DNA from: an uncultured Paracoccaceae bacterium
Lineage (GTDB): Bacteria; Pseudomonadota; Alphaproteobacteria; Rhodobacterales; Rhodobacteraceae
NCBI GenBank assembly: GCA_947503765.1
Contig: CANNFA010000001.1
Span: forward strand, 186,001 to 250,000
DNA: 64,000 nt
Reading direction: 5' to 3'
Part shown: one piece after another, positions 35,900-43,726 of the stretch
Layout of the letters: every line of letters begins with the position of its first letter
Position numbering within the stretch: position 1 is the stretch's first letter
Made by a program: the position numbers and the translations under genes
The notes under the pieces: model-generated
Database searches by the model: none
Told to the model about the DNA's origin: nothing
Seen by the model: only the letters and a program-made list of their open reading frames with translations

Positions 35900-37132
35900 A
35901 TGTATGATCTGGCGATCATGTGGGACTGGGCCGGATTCGCGGTTCGCTGGCTGCACGTCATCACCGCGATCGCGTGGATCGGCTCGTCCTTCTACTTCAT
36001 CGCGCTCGACCTCGGGCTGCGCAAGGTGCCGCACCTGCCGGTCGGCGCGCATGGCGAGGAATGGCAGGTCCATGGCGGCGGCTTCTACCACATCCAGAAA
36101 TACCTGGTCGCGCCCGAGACGATGCCCGACCACCTGACCTGGTTCAAATGGGAAAGCTATTCCACCTGGCTGTCGGGCGCGGCGATGCTGATGATCGTCT
36201 ACTGGGTCGGCGGCGAGCTGTTCCTGCTCGATCCGACCAAGGTCGATCTGGCGCTGTGGCAGGGCATCGCGATCTCCGCCGGCTCGCTGACCATCGGCTG
36301 GCTGTTCTACGATTTCCTGTGCAAGTCGCCGCTGGGCGAGCGGCCGACGACGCTGATGCTGCTGCTGTTCGTGCTGCTGGTGGCGATGTCCTGGGGGTAC
36401 GATCAGATCTTCACCGGCCGCGCCGCGCTGCTGCATCTGGGCGCGTTCACCGCGACGATCATGACGGCGAACGTGTTCTTCATCATCATGCCGAACCAGC
36501 GGATCGTGGTGAAGGATTTGCAGGAGGGCCGCACGCCCGACCCGAAATACGGCAAGATCGCCAAGCTGCGCTCGACCCACAACAACTATCTGACGCTGCC
36601 GGTCGTGTTCCTGATGCTGTCGAACCATTACCCGCTGGCCTTCGCCACGGAATGGAGCTGGATCATCGCATCGCTGGTGTTCCTGATGGGGGTGACGATC
36701 CGGCATTATTTCAACTCGCTGCACGCGCGAAAGGGCAACCCGCACTGGACCTGGGGCGTCACCGCGGCGCTGTTCGTGACCATCGCCTGGCTGTCCACCG
36801 CGCCGATGATGGACAGCTACGAGGAATCGGAGGCGCGCGCGCTGACCCCGCATGAACAGGTCTTTGCCGATGCCGCGGGGTTCGAGGATGCCTATTACGC
36901 GGTGGTCGGCAATTGCTCGATGTGCCATGCGCGGGAACCCGGCTGGGACGGGATGCACTGGCCGCCCAAGGGCGTCGTGCTGGAGACCGAGGCCGACGTG
37001 GCCCGCCACGCGCGGCAGATCTACCTGCAAGCCGGCGTCAGCCACGCCATGCCGCCGCCCAACGCCATCGAGATGGACACCGAATACCGCCGGCAGATCG
37101 TCAGCTGGTTCCGCGCCGCGTCGAACGGCTGA
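35900..37132 (+). CDS. puuD: Membrane urate hydroxylase PuuD with cytochrome c domain
   Basis: 410-residue inner-membrane protein that oxidises urate to 5-hydroxyisourate without oxygen as direct oxidant. About eight helices in residues 1-310 (DUF989 region: WLHVITAIAWIGSSFYFIALD, HGGGFYHIQKYLVAP) are followed by a class I cytochrome c tail with heme motif C339-S-M-C342-H343 and a distal Met in HAMPPPNA. The heme tail passes electrons to the respiratory chain. Full length for PuuD. Confidence 0.95.
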   Translation: MYDLAIMWDWAGFAVRWLHVITAIAWIGSSFYFIALDLGLRKVPHLPVGAHGEEWQVHGGGFYHIQKYLVAPETMPDHLTWFKWESYSTWLSGAAMLMIVYWVGGELFLLDPTKVDLALWQGIAISAGSLTIGWLFYDFLCKSPLGERPTTLMLLLFVLLVAMSWGYDQIFTGRAALLHLGAFTATIMTANVFFIIMPNQRIVVKDLQEGRTPDPKYGKIAKLRSTHNNYLTLPVVFLMLSNHYPLAFATEWSWIIASLVFLMGVTIRHYFNSLHARKGNPHWTWGVTAALFVTIAWLSTAPMMDSYEESEARALTPHEQVFADAAGFEDAYYAVVGNCSMCHAREPGWDGMHWPPKGVVLETEADVARHARQIYLQAGVSHAMPPPNAIEMDTEYRRQIVSWFRAASNG

Positions 37133-37135
37133 CCG

Positions 37136-37873
37136 CTAGCGCCGCCCCGCCGGCGGCAGCAGGCCGGCCTTGTCCAGAACGTCCAGCATCGCCGCTGCGC
37201 CGGCCTCGGCATCACCGATCGCGGCGCCGCCGGTTTCGGTAGCGGCGGCCGGGCCGATCGGCGGCGGCATCCGGCGCGCGGGCCGTGGCGGGATGTCGTG
37301 GCGCGCGTCGTGCGGTGCGTCGGCGGCGTGGCGGGTGCACAGCGCGGCGGGATCGCGGATCAGCCGGCCCAGCGCGGCCGGCGGCGCGGCGGCACTGGCC
37401 ACCAGGATCGCCCGGTCCGGCAGCGCGATCACTTGCCGGGTGCCCGGCCCGGCCCGGCGTATCGCCACCAGCGCCCCGCCCTCGCGCCGCAGCGCCAGGC
37501 ATTCGTCCAGCACCGGCAGGCCCAGCGCGGCGCCCAGCAGGTAGGGGACCATGCCGCTGCCCTCGCCCGTCTCGGCGCGCGGGCCGGTCAGGATCAGCCC
37601 CGCGCCCTGCCCCGCCAGTGCCCCCGACAAGGCCGCGGCCAGCGCCGGGACGGGATCGTCCTCGGCCCCGATCTCCAGCAGATCGAGCCGCGCCGCGCCC
37701 AGCCCGAGCCCCCGCGCCAGCATCGCCCCCGCGCCCCCGCCGGCATGCAGCAGGCGCGGCGTCAGCCCGGCCCGCTGCGCCATCGACACGGCCGCCGCCT
37801 CGGCGGGGCCGGTGCGGGCGCGGCCGCTGACCGGGTTGCGCCCCGGCGCCAGAAGCACGGTGCAGCCGGTCAT
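37136..37873 (-). CDS. etfB: Electron transfer flavoprotein beta-type subunit
   Basis: 245-residue ETF-beta-like subunit, shorter in identity to housekeeping EtfB but with the GPAEAAAVSMAQRAG and GMVPYLLGAALGLPV segments of the family. Very Ala/Arg-rich. Start overlaps the alpha-subunit stop by 4 bp. Last gene of the operon that begins with the FrlD-like kinase; with EtfA it should accept electrons from the DgcA-like flavoenzyme and hand them to the DgcB-like protein. Confidence 0.85.
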   Translation of the reverse strand: MTGCTVLLAPGRNPVSGRARTGPAEAAAVSMAQRAGLTPRLLHAGGGAGAMLARGLGLGAARLDLLEIGAEDDPVPALAAALSGALAGQGAGLILTGPRAETGEGSGMVPYLLGAALGLPVLDECLALRREGGALVAIRRAGPGTRQVIALPDRAILVASAAAPPAALGRLIRDPAALCTRHAADAPHDARHDIPPRPARRMPPPIGPAAATETGGAAIGDAEAGAAAMLDVLDKAGLLPPAGRR

Positions 37874-38901
37874 CTCCGCGCCTCCAGAAGGCGCAGAAGC
37901 GCGCGCATCACCTCGCCTGTATCGGCGGTCACGGCAAGGTCGGCGCGCTTGATCATCGCCGCGCCTGCATCGGTGTTGACCGCGATCACGCGCTTGCAAT
38001 CCTCGATCCCCTGAAGGTGCTGCACCGCGCCCGAAATCCCCAGCGCGACATAGCCGCGCGGCGCGACCAGCGTGCCCGAGGCGCCGACCTGCCGGTCGCG
38101 CGGCAGGCGGCCCGCATCGCACACCACGCGGCTGCCCCCCTCGGTCGCGCCCAATCCCCCGGCCAGCCTGTGGAACAGATCCCAATCCGTCACCCCGGCT
38201 CCGGCAGAGAGGATCAGCTCGGCATCCTCCAGCGGCAGGCTCCGCACGTCGATCTGCTCGGATCGCAGGATGGGCGGCGCGGCATCCGCCTTTACCGCGC
38301 GCAAGGCCAGCGGTTCCGCCGCGCCCGCCTCGATGTCCGGCGCGGGGCGGAACCTGTCCGGCGCGGCGATCAGCAGCGGGGCCAGGTCGCGCGCCCGTTC
38401 CGCCGCGCCGCCGTTTTCCGCGCAGATGCAGGCCCCCGCCTCGATCCGGCAGACATTGGCGCGCAGCGAAAGCTGCGCCTTGGCCGCCAGCCGCCGCAAA
38501 CCCTGCGCCGCCGCGCTGCCGTCCATCGCCACCACGTGGCTCAGACCGCCCGCGTCCATCGCCGCCGCCAGCGTCGCGGCGATGTCTTCGGGCGCGTTCA
38601 GCGGCATTGCCGCGACCCGGTCCACCCCGAGCGCGCCCAGCCCGTCCAGCGGCGCATCCGCAAGGCACAGCGCCAGCACCCCGTGGCCCGAAGCCGCCGC
38701 GATGTCCCGCGCAGCGGCGAGCACCTGCTCGTCGCGCCCGGTCGGCTTGCCCGCCTCGCCCGTCAGCAGCGCGGCGACCAGCGGCGTGCCCTCGGCGATG
38801 ACGCGCGCGGGCGCGGCGGCGGGTGCCCCGGACGCCTCGGGCGCGCGGCGGCGCATCGAGGCGCGGTCGCGCGGGTTGCGGCGGATGCGCTCGGCGCTCA
38901 T
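37870..38901 (-). CDS. etfA: Electron transfer flavoprotein alpha-type subunit
   Basis: 343 residues. The C-terminal FAD domain has RQVGASGTLVAPRGYVALGISGAVQHLQGIEDCKRVIAVNTDAGAAM in the register of EtfA, ending with EVMRALL; read in pieces this is the EtfA signature. The N-terminal ~30 residues are a basic, Ala/Pro-rich extension. 4-bp overlaps with both neighbours show translational coupling. Confidence 0.9.
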   Translation of the reverse strand: MSAERIRRNPRDRASMRRRAPEASGAPAAAPARVIAEGTPLVAALLTGEAGKPTGRDEQVLAAARDIAAASGHGVLALCLADAPLDGLGALGVDRVAAMPLNAPEDIAATLAAAMDAGGLSHVVAMDGSAAAQGLRRLAAKAQLSLRANVCRIEAGACICAENGGAAERARDLAPLLIAAPDRFRPAPDIEAGAAEPLALRAVKADAAPPILRSEQIDVRSLPLEDAELILSAGAGVTDWDLFHRLAGGLGATEGGSRVVCDAGRLPRDRQVGASGTLVAPRGYVALGISGAVQHLQGIEDCKRVIAVNTDAGAAMIKRADLAVTADTGEVMRALLRLLEARR

Positions 38902-40790
38902 CGGGCGGCCTCCTGCCCGGCCGCGATGCGGTCCCACAGCAATTCGGCGATGTCGCGCACCTCGGGGCGCGCACCGCTCACGCCTTCGAGCATCTGCGTG
39001 CAATAGGGACAGGCCGCCGCGACGATGCCGGCGCCGGTCGCCCGCGCCTGGTCCATGCGGATGTCGGGGATCCGCGCCTTGCCGGGAATGTCCGCCGCCG
39101 GCGCGCCGCCGCCGCCCCCGCAACAGCGCGAGGCGCGGCCACTCTCGGCCATCTCGGCGGTCTCGACCCCAAGCCGCGCCAGCAGGCTGCGCGGTGCATC
39201 CGTCTCGCCCAGGTAGCGGCCCAGATAGCACGGATCGTGATAGGTCACGCGCGCGGCCTGTCCCGGTCCCGGCGGGGGCAGCGTGAGCGCGCCGGTGGCG
39301 GCAAGCTGTTCCAGCAATTGCGTGTGGTGCAGCACCGGTGGCATGGGCCCGAAGGCCGGGTATTCGCGCGACAGGCAATGCACCGCGTGGGGATCGGCGC
39401 TGACGATCCGGCCGATCCGGCGCGCGGACAGCTCGGCCATGTTCGCCCGTGCCAGCGCCTCGAACGTCGCCTCGTCACCCAGCCGCCGGGCCAGATCGCC
39501 GCTGTCCCGCTCGGCCGCGCCCAGCACCGCCACGTCCACCCCGGCATGGGTCAGAAGCCGCACCAGCGCGCGCAGCGTCGCCTGGCTGCGCAGCTCGAAC
39601 GCGCTGTCCCCGGCCCAGAGCAGGACATCGCAGGTGCCGCCCTCCTCCAGCACCCGCAGATCCAGATCCACCGCCCAGTCATAGCGATCTTCCAGCGCGC
39701 GGTGCGCGGCGGTGTCGGTCTCGCGCAGGGCCAGCAGCGTGGTGGTCACGCCGCCGGGCGCCGTGCCGCGGTCCAGCACCTCGGACCGGCGCAGGTCGAC
39801 CACCGCATCGACATGTTCGATCAGCATCGGGCACGCCTCGACACAGGCGCGGCAGGTGGTGCAGGACCACAGCGCCTCGGGCGCGACCGGCCCGGCGCCG
39901 AGGTCCGGCACCAGATCGTCCAGCGGCAGCGTCTCCTGCGCGGGGGGATGCGGAGCGCCGGCATACTCGGTGCCGATCCCGCCCGCGCCGAGCGCCACGG
40001 CGATGTCGTTGACCAGCTTGCGCGGGTTCAGCGGCTGACCGGCGGCAAAGGCGGGACAGGCGGCCTCGCACTTGCCGCACTGGATGCAGGCATCGAACAT
40101 TGCCAGACGGTTCCAGCCGAAATCTTCGGCGCAGGCGGGGCCGTGATGCCCGGCATCCTCGGGCACGGGGCGCAGGGCGGTGGCGGGCAGATCGTCCAGC
40201 CGTTCGGGCCGGGGATGCGCGACAAGATGCGCCACGCCCGCCACGGCGTGCCGCATCGGGCCGCGCGCCGCCTTCAGCACCAGCCAGCCCGCCGCGCCCG
40301 CCAGCAGCACAGCGCCGCTCCAGACGGCCCAGGTGCCCCAGGTGCCCCACCAGACGCCCAGCGCCGACAGGATCAGCCCGGCGTGGAAGGCCGCCAGCGC
40401 ATAGGGCAGCCGGTCGAAATCGCCGCCGGGCAGCCGTGCCGGGCGCCCAGATGCGCGGCGCGCGGCGTCGATGCCCGCGCCTGCCAGCGCAGCCGCGGAA
40501 GCCGCGACGACCAGCGCGGCAACGGGCGCGAGGCCGCTTGCCGCCTGAAGAAACGCCAGCAGGATCGCCGCCAGCGTGCCGCCCGCGACCAATGCGTGCA
40601 TCCGGGCCACGCGCGGCTCGCGCGCCATCACGTCATGCACCGAATGCAGGTAGGCGCGCGGCAGGCGCCGCAGCCCGGCGCGCAAGTCGACCCCCGCCGG
40701 GGCGCCGCGCGACCAGCGCCGCGCCAGCCGCAACGCCTGTGCCAGCAAGGCCAGGGCGGCGACAGCCAGGATCAGCGCGGCCAGTCCCAT
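38898..40790 (-). CDS. DgcB-like membrane Fe-S oxidoreductase (HdrD/CCG type)
   Basis: 630 residues. N-terminal ~190 residues hold several membrane helices; then two 4Fe-4S motifs (CIQCGKCEAACP and CTTCRACVEACP), and two CCG domains (YHDPCYLGRY ... SRCCGGGGG and the last ACPYC). This matches DgcB of dimethylglycine demethylation, thought to pass electrons from ETF to quinone. It starts 1 nt after the TRAP large permease stop and is coupled to EtfA, tying transport and oxidation in one operon. Confidence 0.88.
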   Translation of the reverse strand: MGLAALILAVAALALLAQALRLARRWSRGAPAGVDLRAGLRRLPRAYLHSVHDVMAREPRVARMHALVAGGTLAAILLAFLQAASGLAPVAALVVAASAAALAGAGIDAARRASGRPARLPGGDFDRLPYALAAFHAGLILSALGVWWGTWGTWAVWSGAVLLAGAAGWLVLKAARGPMRHAVAGVAHLVAHPRPERLDDLPATALRPVPEDAGHHGPACAEDFGWNRLAMFDACIQCGKCEAACPAFAAGQPLNPRKLVNDIAVALGAGGIGTEYAGAPHPPAQETLPLDDLVPDLGAGPVAPEALWSCTTCRACVEACPMLIEHVDAVVDLRRSEVLDRGTAPGGVTTTLLALRETDTAAHRALEDRYDWAVDLDLRVLEEGGTCDVLLWAGDSAFELRSQATLRALVRLLTHAGVDVAVLGAAERDSGDLARRLGDEATFEALARANMAELSARRIGRIVSADPHAVHCLSREYPAFGPMPPVLHHTQLLEQLAATGALTLPPPGPGQAARVTYHDPCYLGRYLGETDAPRSLLARLGVETAEMAESGRASRCCGGGGGAPAADIPGKARIPDIRMDQARATGAGIVAAACPYCTQMLEGVSGARPEVRDIAELLWDRIAAGQEAAR

Positions 40791-40791
40791 G

Positions 40792-42066
40792 TCAGTAGAT
40801 CAGCCCCGGCAGGAACGTCACCAGCGGCGGCACGAAGGTCAGCAGCATCAGCACCGCCACCAGCGCGCCGAGGAAGGGCAGCGATTCGCGGGTGAATTCC
40901 TCGATCGAGCAGCGGGTGATCGAGCAGACGGTGAACAGCACCGTGCCGACCGGCGGGGTGATCGAGCCGATGGTGGTGTTGAACACCAGCACGATGCCGA
41001 AATGCACCGGGTCCACGCCCAGCGAATTGATCACGTCCAAGAGGATCGGCGCGAGGATGATCATCAGCGCCAGCCCCTCCAGCAGGGTGCCGAGGAACAG
41101 CAGCATCACGTTGATGATCAGCAGCACGACATACTTGTTGTCCGATATCGACAGCAGCGTCTCGATCAGTTTCTGCGGCACCTGTTCCAGCGCCAGGATC
41201 ATCGACAGAACCCCGGCGCCGGCGACGATGAACAGCACGTTGGCCGTGGTCAGCGCGGATTCGCGCAAAAGCGCGTAGGTCTCGGTCCAGTGGAAGCCGC
41301 GATAGATCACCAGCCCCACCACCAGCGCGTAAAGCGCCGCGATCGCGCCCAGTTCCGTGGGCGTGAACCAGCCGCCGCGCAGCCCGACCAGCAGCAGCAC
41401 CGGCATCGCCAGAGCCCAGGCCGCCTGCCACGCGCGCGTGCCGATCTCGCGCATCGGCAGCCTGTGGCTGCGCTCCGGCTCGTAGCCGCGCCGCTTGGCG
41501 GTGAACCGCACGGTCAGCAGCAGCGCCACGGTGATGATCCCGGCCGGGATCACCCCGGCGGTGAACAGCTGGCCGATCGAGGTGTCGGTGAGCAGCCCGT
41601 AGATGATCAGCCCGATCGACGGCGGCATGATCGGCGCGATGGCCCCCGAGGCCGCGCTGATCACCGAGGCGAAGCCGTTGGAATAGCCGCGCTCGCGCAT
41701 GATCGGCGCGATGGTGCGCGCGTCGATGGCCGCATCGGCATTGGCCGAGCCGGACATCGCGCCCATGAACAGCGAATTCATCACCGCCACCTGCGCCAGC
41801 CCGCCATACCAGTGGCCGACCATGCTGTCGGCCAGCGCATAGAGCCGCCGCGCGATCCCGCCCCGCGCCATGGCGGCGCCGGCGAAGATGAAGAACGGCA
41901 CCGCCAGCAGCGGAAAGCTTTCCATCGAGGAGGCCATGCGCTGCGCGACGATGCTGGCCATCAGCGGGTTGAGGGTGAAATAGACCACCGATGCGCCGAG
42001 GATGACGAACGCGATGGGAACGCCCAGCACCAGCAGCAGGGCGAAGGCGACGGATGAAAGGATCAT
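40792..42066 (-). CDS. TRAP transporter large permease DctM-type
   Basis: 424-residue inner-membrane protein with about 12 helices. Seen: SGSANADAAIDARTIAPIMRERGYSNGFASVISAASG in the TRAP large subunit register and PVGTVLFTVCSI. Start overlaps the small permease stop by 4 bp. With DctQ and the binding protein it forms a Na+-driven importer; substrate inferred only from the operon (an amine, betaine or glycated amino acid). Confidence 0.94.
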   Translation of the reverse strand: MILSSVAFALLLVLGVPIAFVILGASVVYFTLNPLMASIVAQRMASSMESFPLLAVPFFIFAGAAMARGGIARRLYALADSMVGHWYGGLAQVAVMNSLFMGAMSGSANADAAIDARTIAPIMRERGYSNGFASVISAASGAIAPIMPPSIGLIIYGLLTDTSIGQLFTAGVIPAGIITVALLLTVRFTAKRRGYEPERSHRLPMREIGTRAWQAAWALAMPVLLLVGLRGGWFTPTELGAIAALYALVVGLVIYRGFHWTETYALLRESALTTANVLFIVAGAGVLSMILALEQVPQKLIETLLSISDNKYVVLLIINVMLLFLGTLLEGLALMIILAPILLDVINSLGVDPVHFGIVLVFNTTIGSITPPVGTVLFTVCSITRCSIEEFTRESLPFLGALVAVLMLLTFVPPLVTFLPGLIY

Positions 42067-42560
42067 TGGGCGTCTCCGTCCGTGGATGGGGTGCCGGACG
42101 GCTTGCGCAGCAGCTGGTAAAGCTGGATCAGCTGGATCACGATCACCAGGCCCAGCGCCAGCGCCAGCCCCGCCGAGACGATCCATTTCGGCCAGCCGAG
42201 GGCCACGAACTTGGTGAAGCGCGCAGTCTGGACCTGGGCGATCGCGGCGCGCAGCACCTCGAAAGAGATCGCGATGATCGCCAGATGCGTCAGCGCCGTC
42301 GCGCCCTTGCGCAGCCGCCTCGGCAGCCGGTCGACGAAGAACTGCACACCGAAAAGCTGGTGGTTCAGTGCGGTGCCGACAATGCCGAACCACACCAAGA
42401 AGGCCAGGGCGACGATGGCCAGATCGTGCGAGACGCGGATCGAATCCGCGAGGAACAACCGGGCGAAGACATCGCCGCTGACCGCGAGCAGCACCACCGC
42501 CAGAAAGGCGGCCGGCAGTACCGACCCGAACAGATCCAGCACGGATTTCAAGGCCCGCAT
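42063..42560 (-). CDS. TRAP transporter small permease DctQ-type
   Basis: 165 residues, four membrane helices, with RVSHDLAIVALAFLVWFGIVGTA typical of DctQ. It lies between the binding protein and the large permease. Length is normal. The gap before it carries a duplicated hairpin (see repeat). Confidence 0.9.
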   Translation of the reverse strand: MRALKSVLDLFGSVLPAAFLAVVLLAVSGDVFARLFLADSIRVSHDLAIVALAFLVWFGIVGTALNHQLFGVQFFVDRLPRRLRKGATALTHLAIIAISFEVLRAAIAQVQTARFTKFVALGWPKWIVSAGLALALGLVIVIQLIQLYQLLRKPSGTPSTDGDAQ

Positions 42561-42574
42561 CGCATTCCTCCCCT

Positions 42575-42644
42575 GTATCCGGCGCCGCCCCGCGGGCAGC
42601 GCCGGGTCAGCCCGTATCCGGCGCCGCCCGCGGGGCGGCGCCGG
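42575..42644 (-). repeat. Tandem duplicated hairpin between dctP and dctQ
   Basis: Two copies of a GTATCCGGCGCCGCCC unit lie in tandem (from 42575 and 42614). The second makes a perfect 12-bp stem (42618-42629/42633-42644); the first makes a 7-bp outer stem (42579-42585/42599-42605). Placed just after the binding-protein gene, it may stabilise that part of the mRNA so that more binding protein than permease is made. Confidence 0.65.
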
Positions 42645-42651
42645 TTTCGCG

Positions 42652-43653
42652 TCAGGCGCCGGTCGCGGCGGCGCGGATGCTCTCGTAAAGCCCGTCCGGC
42701 CAATCGTTCCAGAAGCTCGACGTGGCCTCGCGGTAGGCGGGCAGATCGGCCTCGTGGAAGGTGACGCCGGCGGCCTCGAACTCGGCCTGGATCTCCTTTT
42801 GCAGATCCTCGGACATCTTCGTCAGCTCCTGCCCGCCCTTGCGGAATTCCTCCATCAGGATGGCGCGGTCGCCCTCGGACAGCGCCTGGTAGGCCGCCTC
42901 GCTCATCACCCAGCCGGTGAACAGGTTGAAATGGCCGGTCAGCGTGATGTGCTTGGCCACCTCGTACCACTTGCTTGCGCGCAGCCCGGTCAGCGGCGAT
43001 TCGGCCGCCGTCACCACGCCCTGCGCCAGCGCCGAATAGGCCTCGGCCGCCTCGACGGTGGTGGCGACGACGCCCAGCGGCTCGAACGTGTTCAGCCAGG
43101 TGTCGACCGGCGGCACCCGCATCCGCACGCCTTCCAGGTCGGACGGGTTCGGATAGGGGGCATCGCCGATCATGTGCCGCGCGCCGTCCAGCCAGTTCAG
43201 CGCGACGACGCGGATCCCGGCCTTTTCGGCCAGCTGGTCGTAATAGCCCTGCATCAGGTCGGAAAATGCCAGACGCTCGGCCTCTTCGTTGTCGGCCACG
43301 ACGAACGGGCCCTCGACGGCGGCAAGCTCGGGCACGCCGAACTGGCCCATGAAGCTGGCCGACGTATAGGTGATGATCGGCTGGCCCTGGCTGGCCTGTT
43401 CCAGCGAATCGGTGGTGGTGCCCAGCTGCGCGGACGGGAATACCTGGAACGCGACGCGCCCCTCGGTGCGGTCTGTGATGCGCTTGCCGACCTCTTCGGC
43501 CAGCTGGACCGCCAGGTTGGTCGGCGGGTTCACCGAGGCGATGCGCAGCGTCGCCGATTGCGCCAGCGCGCCGGCCGCCGAAAGCGCCACCGGCGAGGCG
43601 GCCATCATCGCCAAGAGGCCGCGGCGGTTCAGGGTGGATGCGGGTCGTGTCAT
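42652..43653 (-). CDS. TRAP transporter solute-binding protein DctP-type
   Basis: 333-residue periplasmic protein. The N-terminus LNRRGLLAMMAAS is a Tat-like signal with twin arginines, cleaved near GALAQ. The mature part has SASFMGQFGVPELAAVEGPFV and GVRMRVPPVDTWLNTFEPLG with the TRAP ligand arginine region. AGGAGAG precedes the ATG. Second in line after the DgcA-like gene. Confidence 0.93.
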   Translation of the reverse strand: MTRPASTLNRRGLLAMMAASPVALSAAGALAQSATLRIASVNPPTNLAVQLAEEVGKRITDRTEGRVAFQVFPSAQLGTTTDSLEQASQGQPIITYTSASFMGQFGVPELAAVEGPFVVADNEEAERLAFSDLMQGYYDQLAEKAGIRVVALNWLDGARHMIGDAPYPNPSDLEGVRMRVPPVDTWLNTFEPLGVVATTVEAAEAYSALAQGVVTAAESPLTGLRASKWYEVAKHITLTGHFNLFTGWVMSEAAYQALSEGDRAILMEEFRKGGQELTKMSEDLQKEIQAEFEAAGVTFHEADLPAYREATSSFWNDWPDGLYESIRAAATGA

Positions 43654-43726
43654 GTCTGTCTCTCCTGTCGTTGCATTCAGTGTCGTTGGTTGCCGTGGCC
43701 CGGTTGGCCCGGACTCGGTGTTGTCG

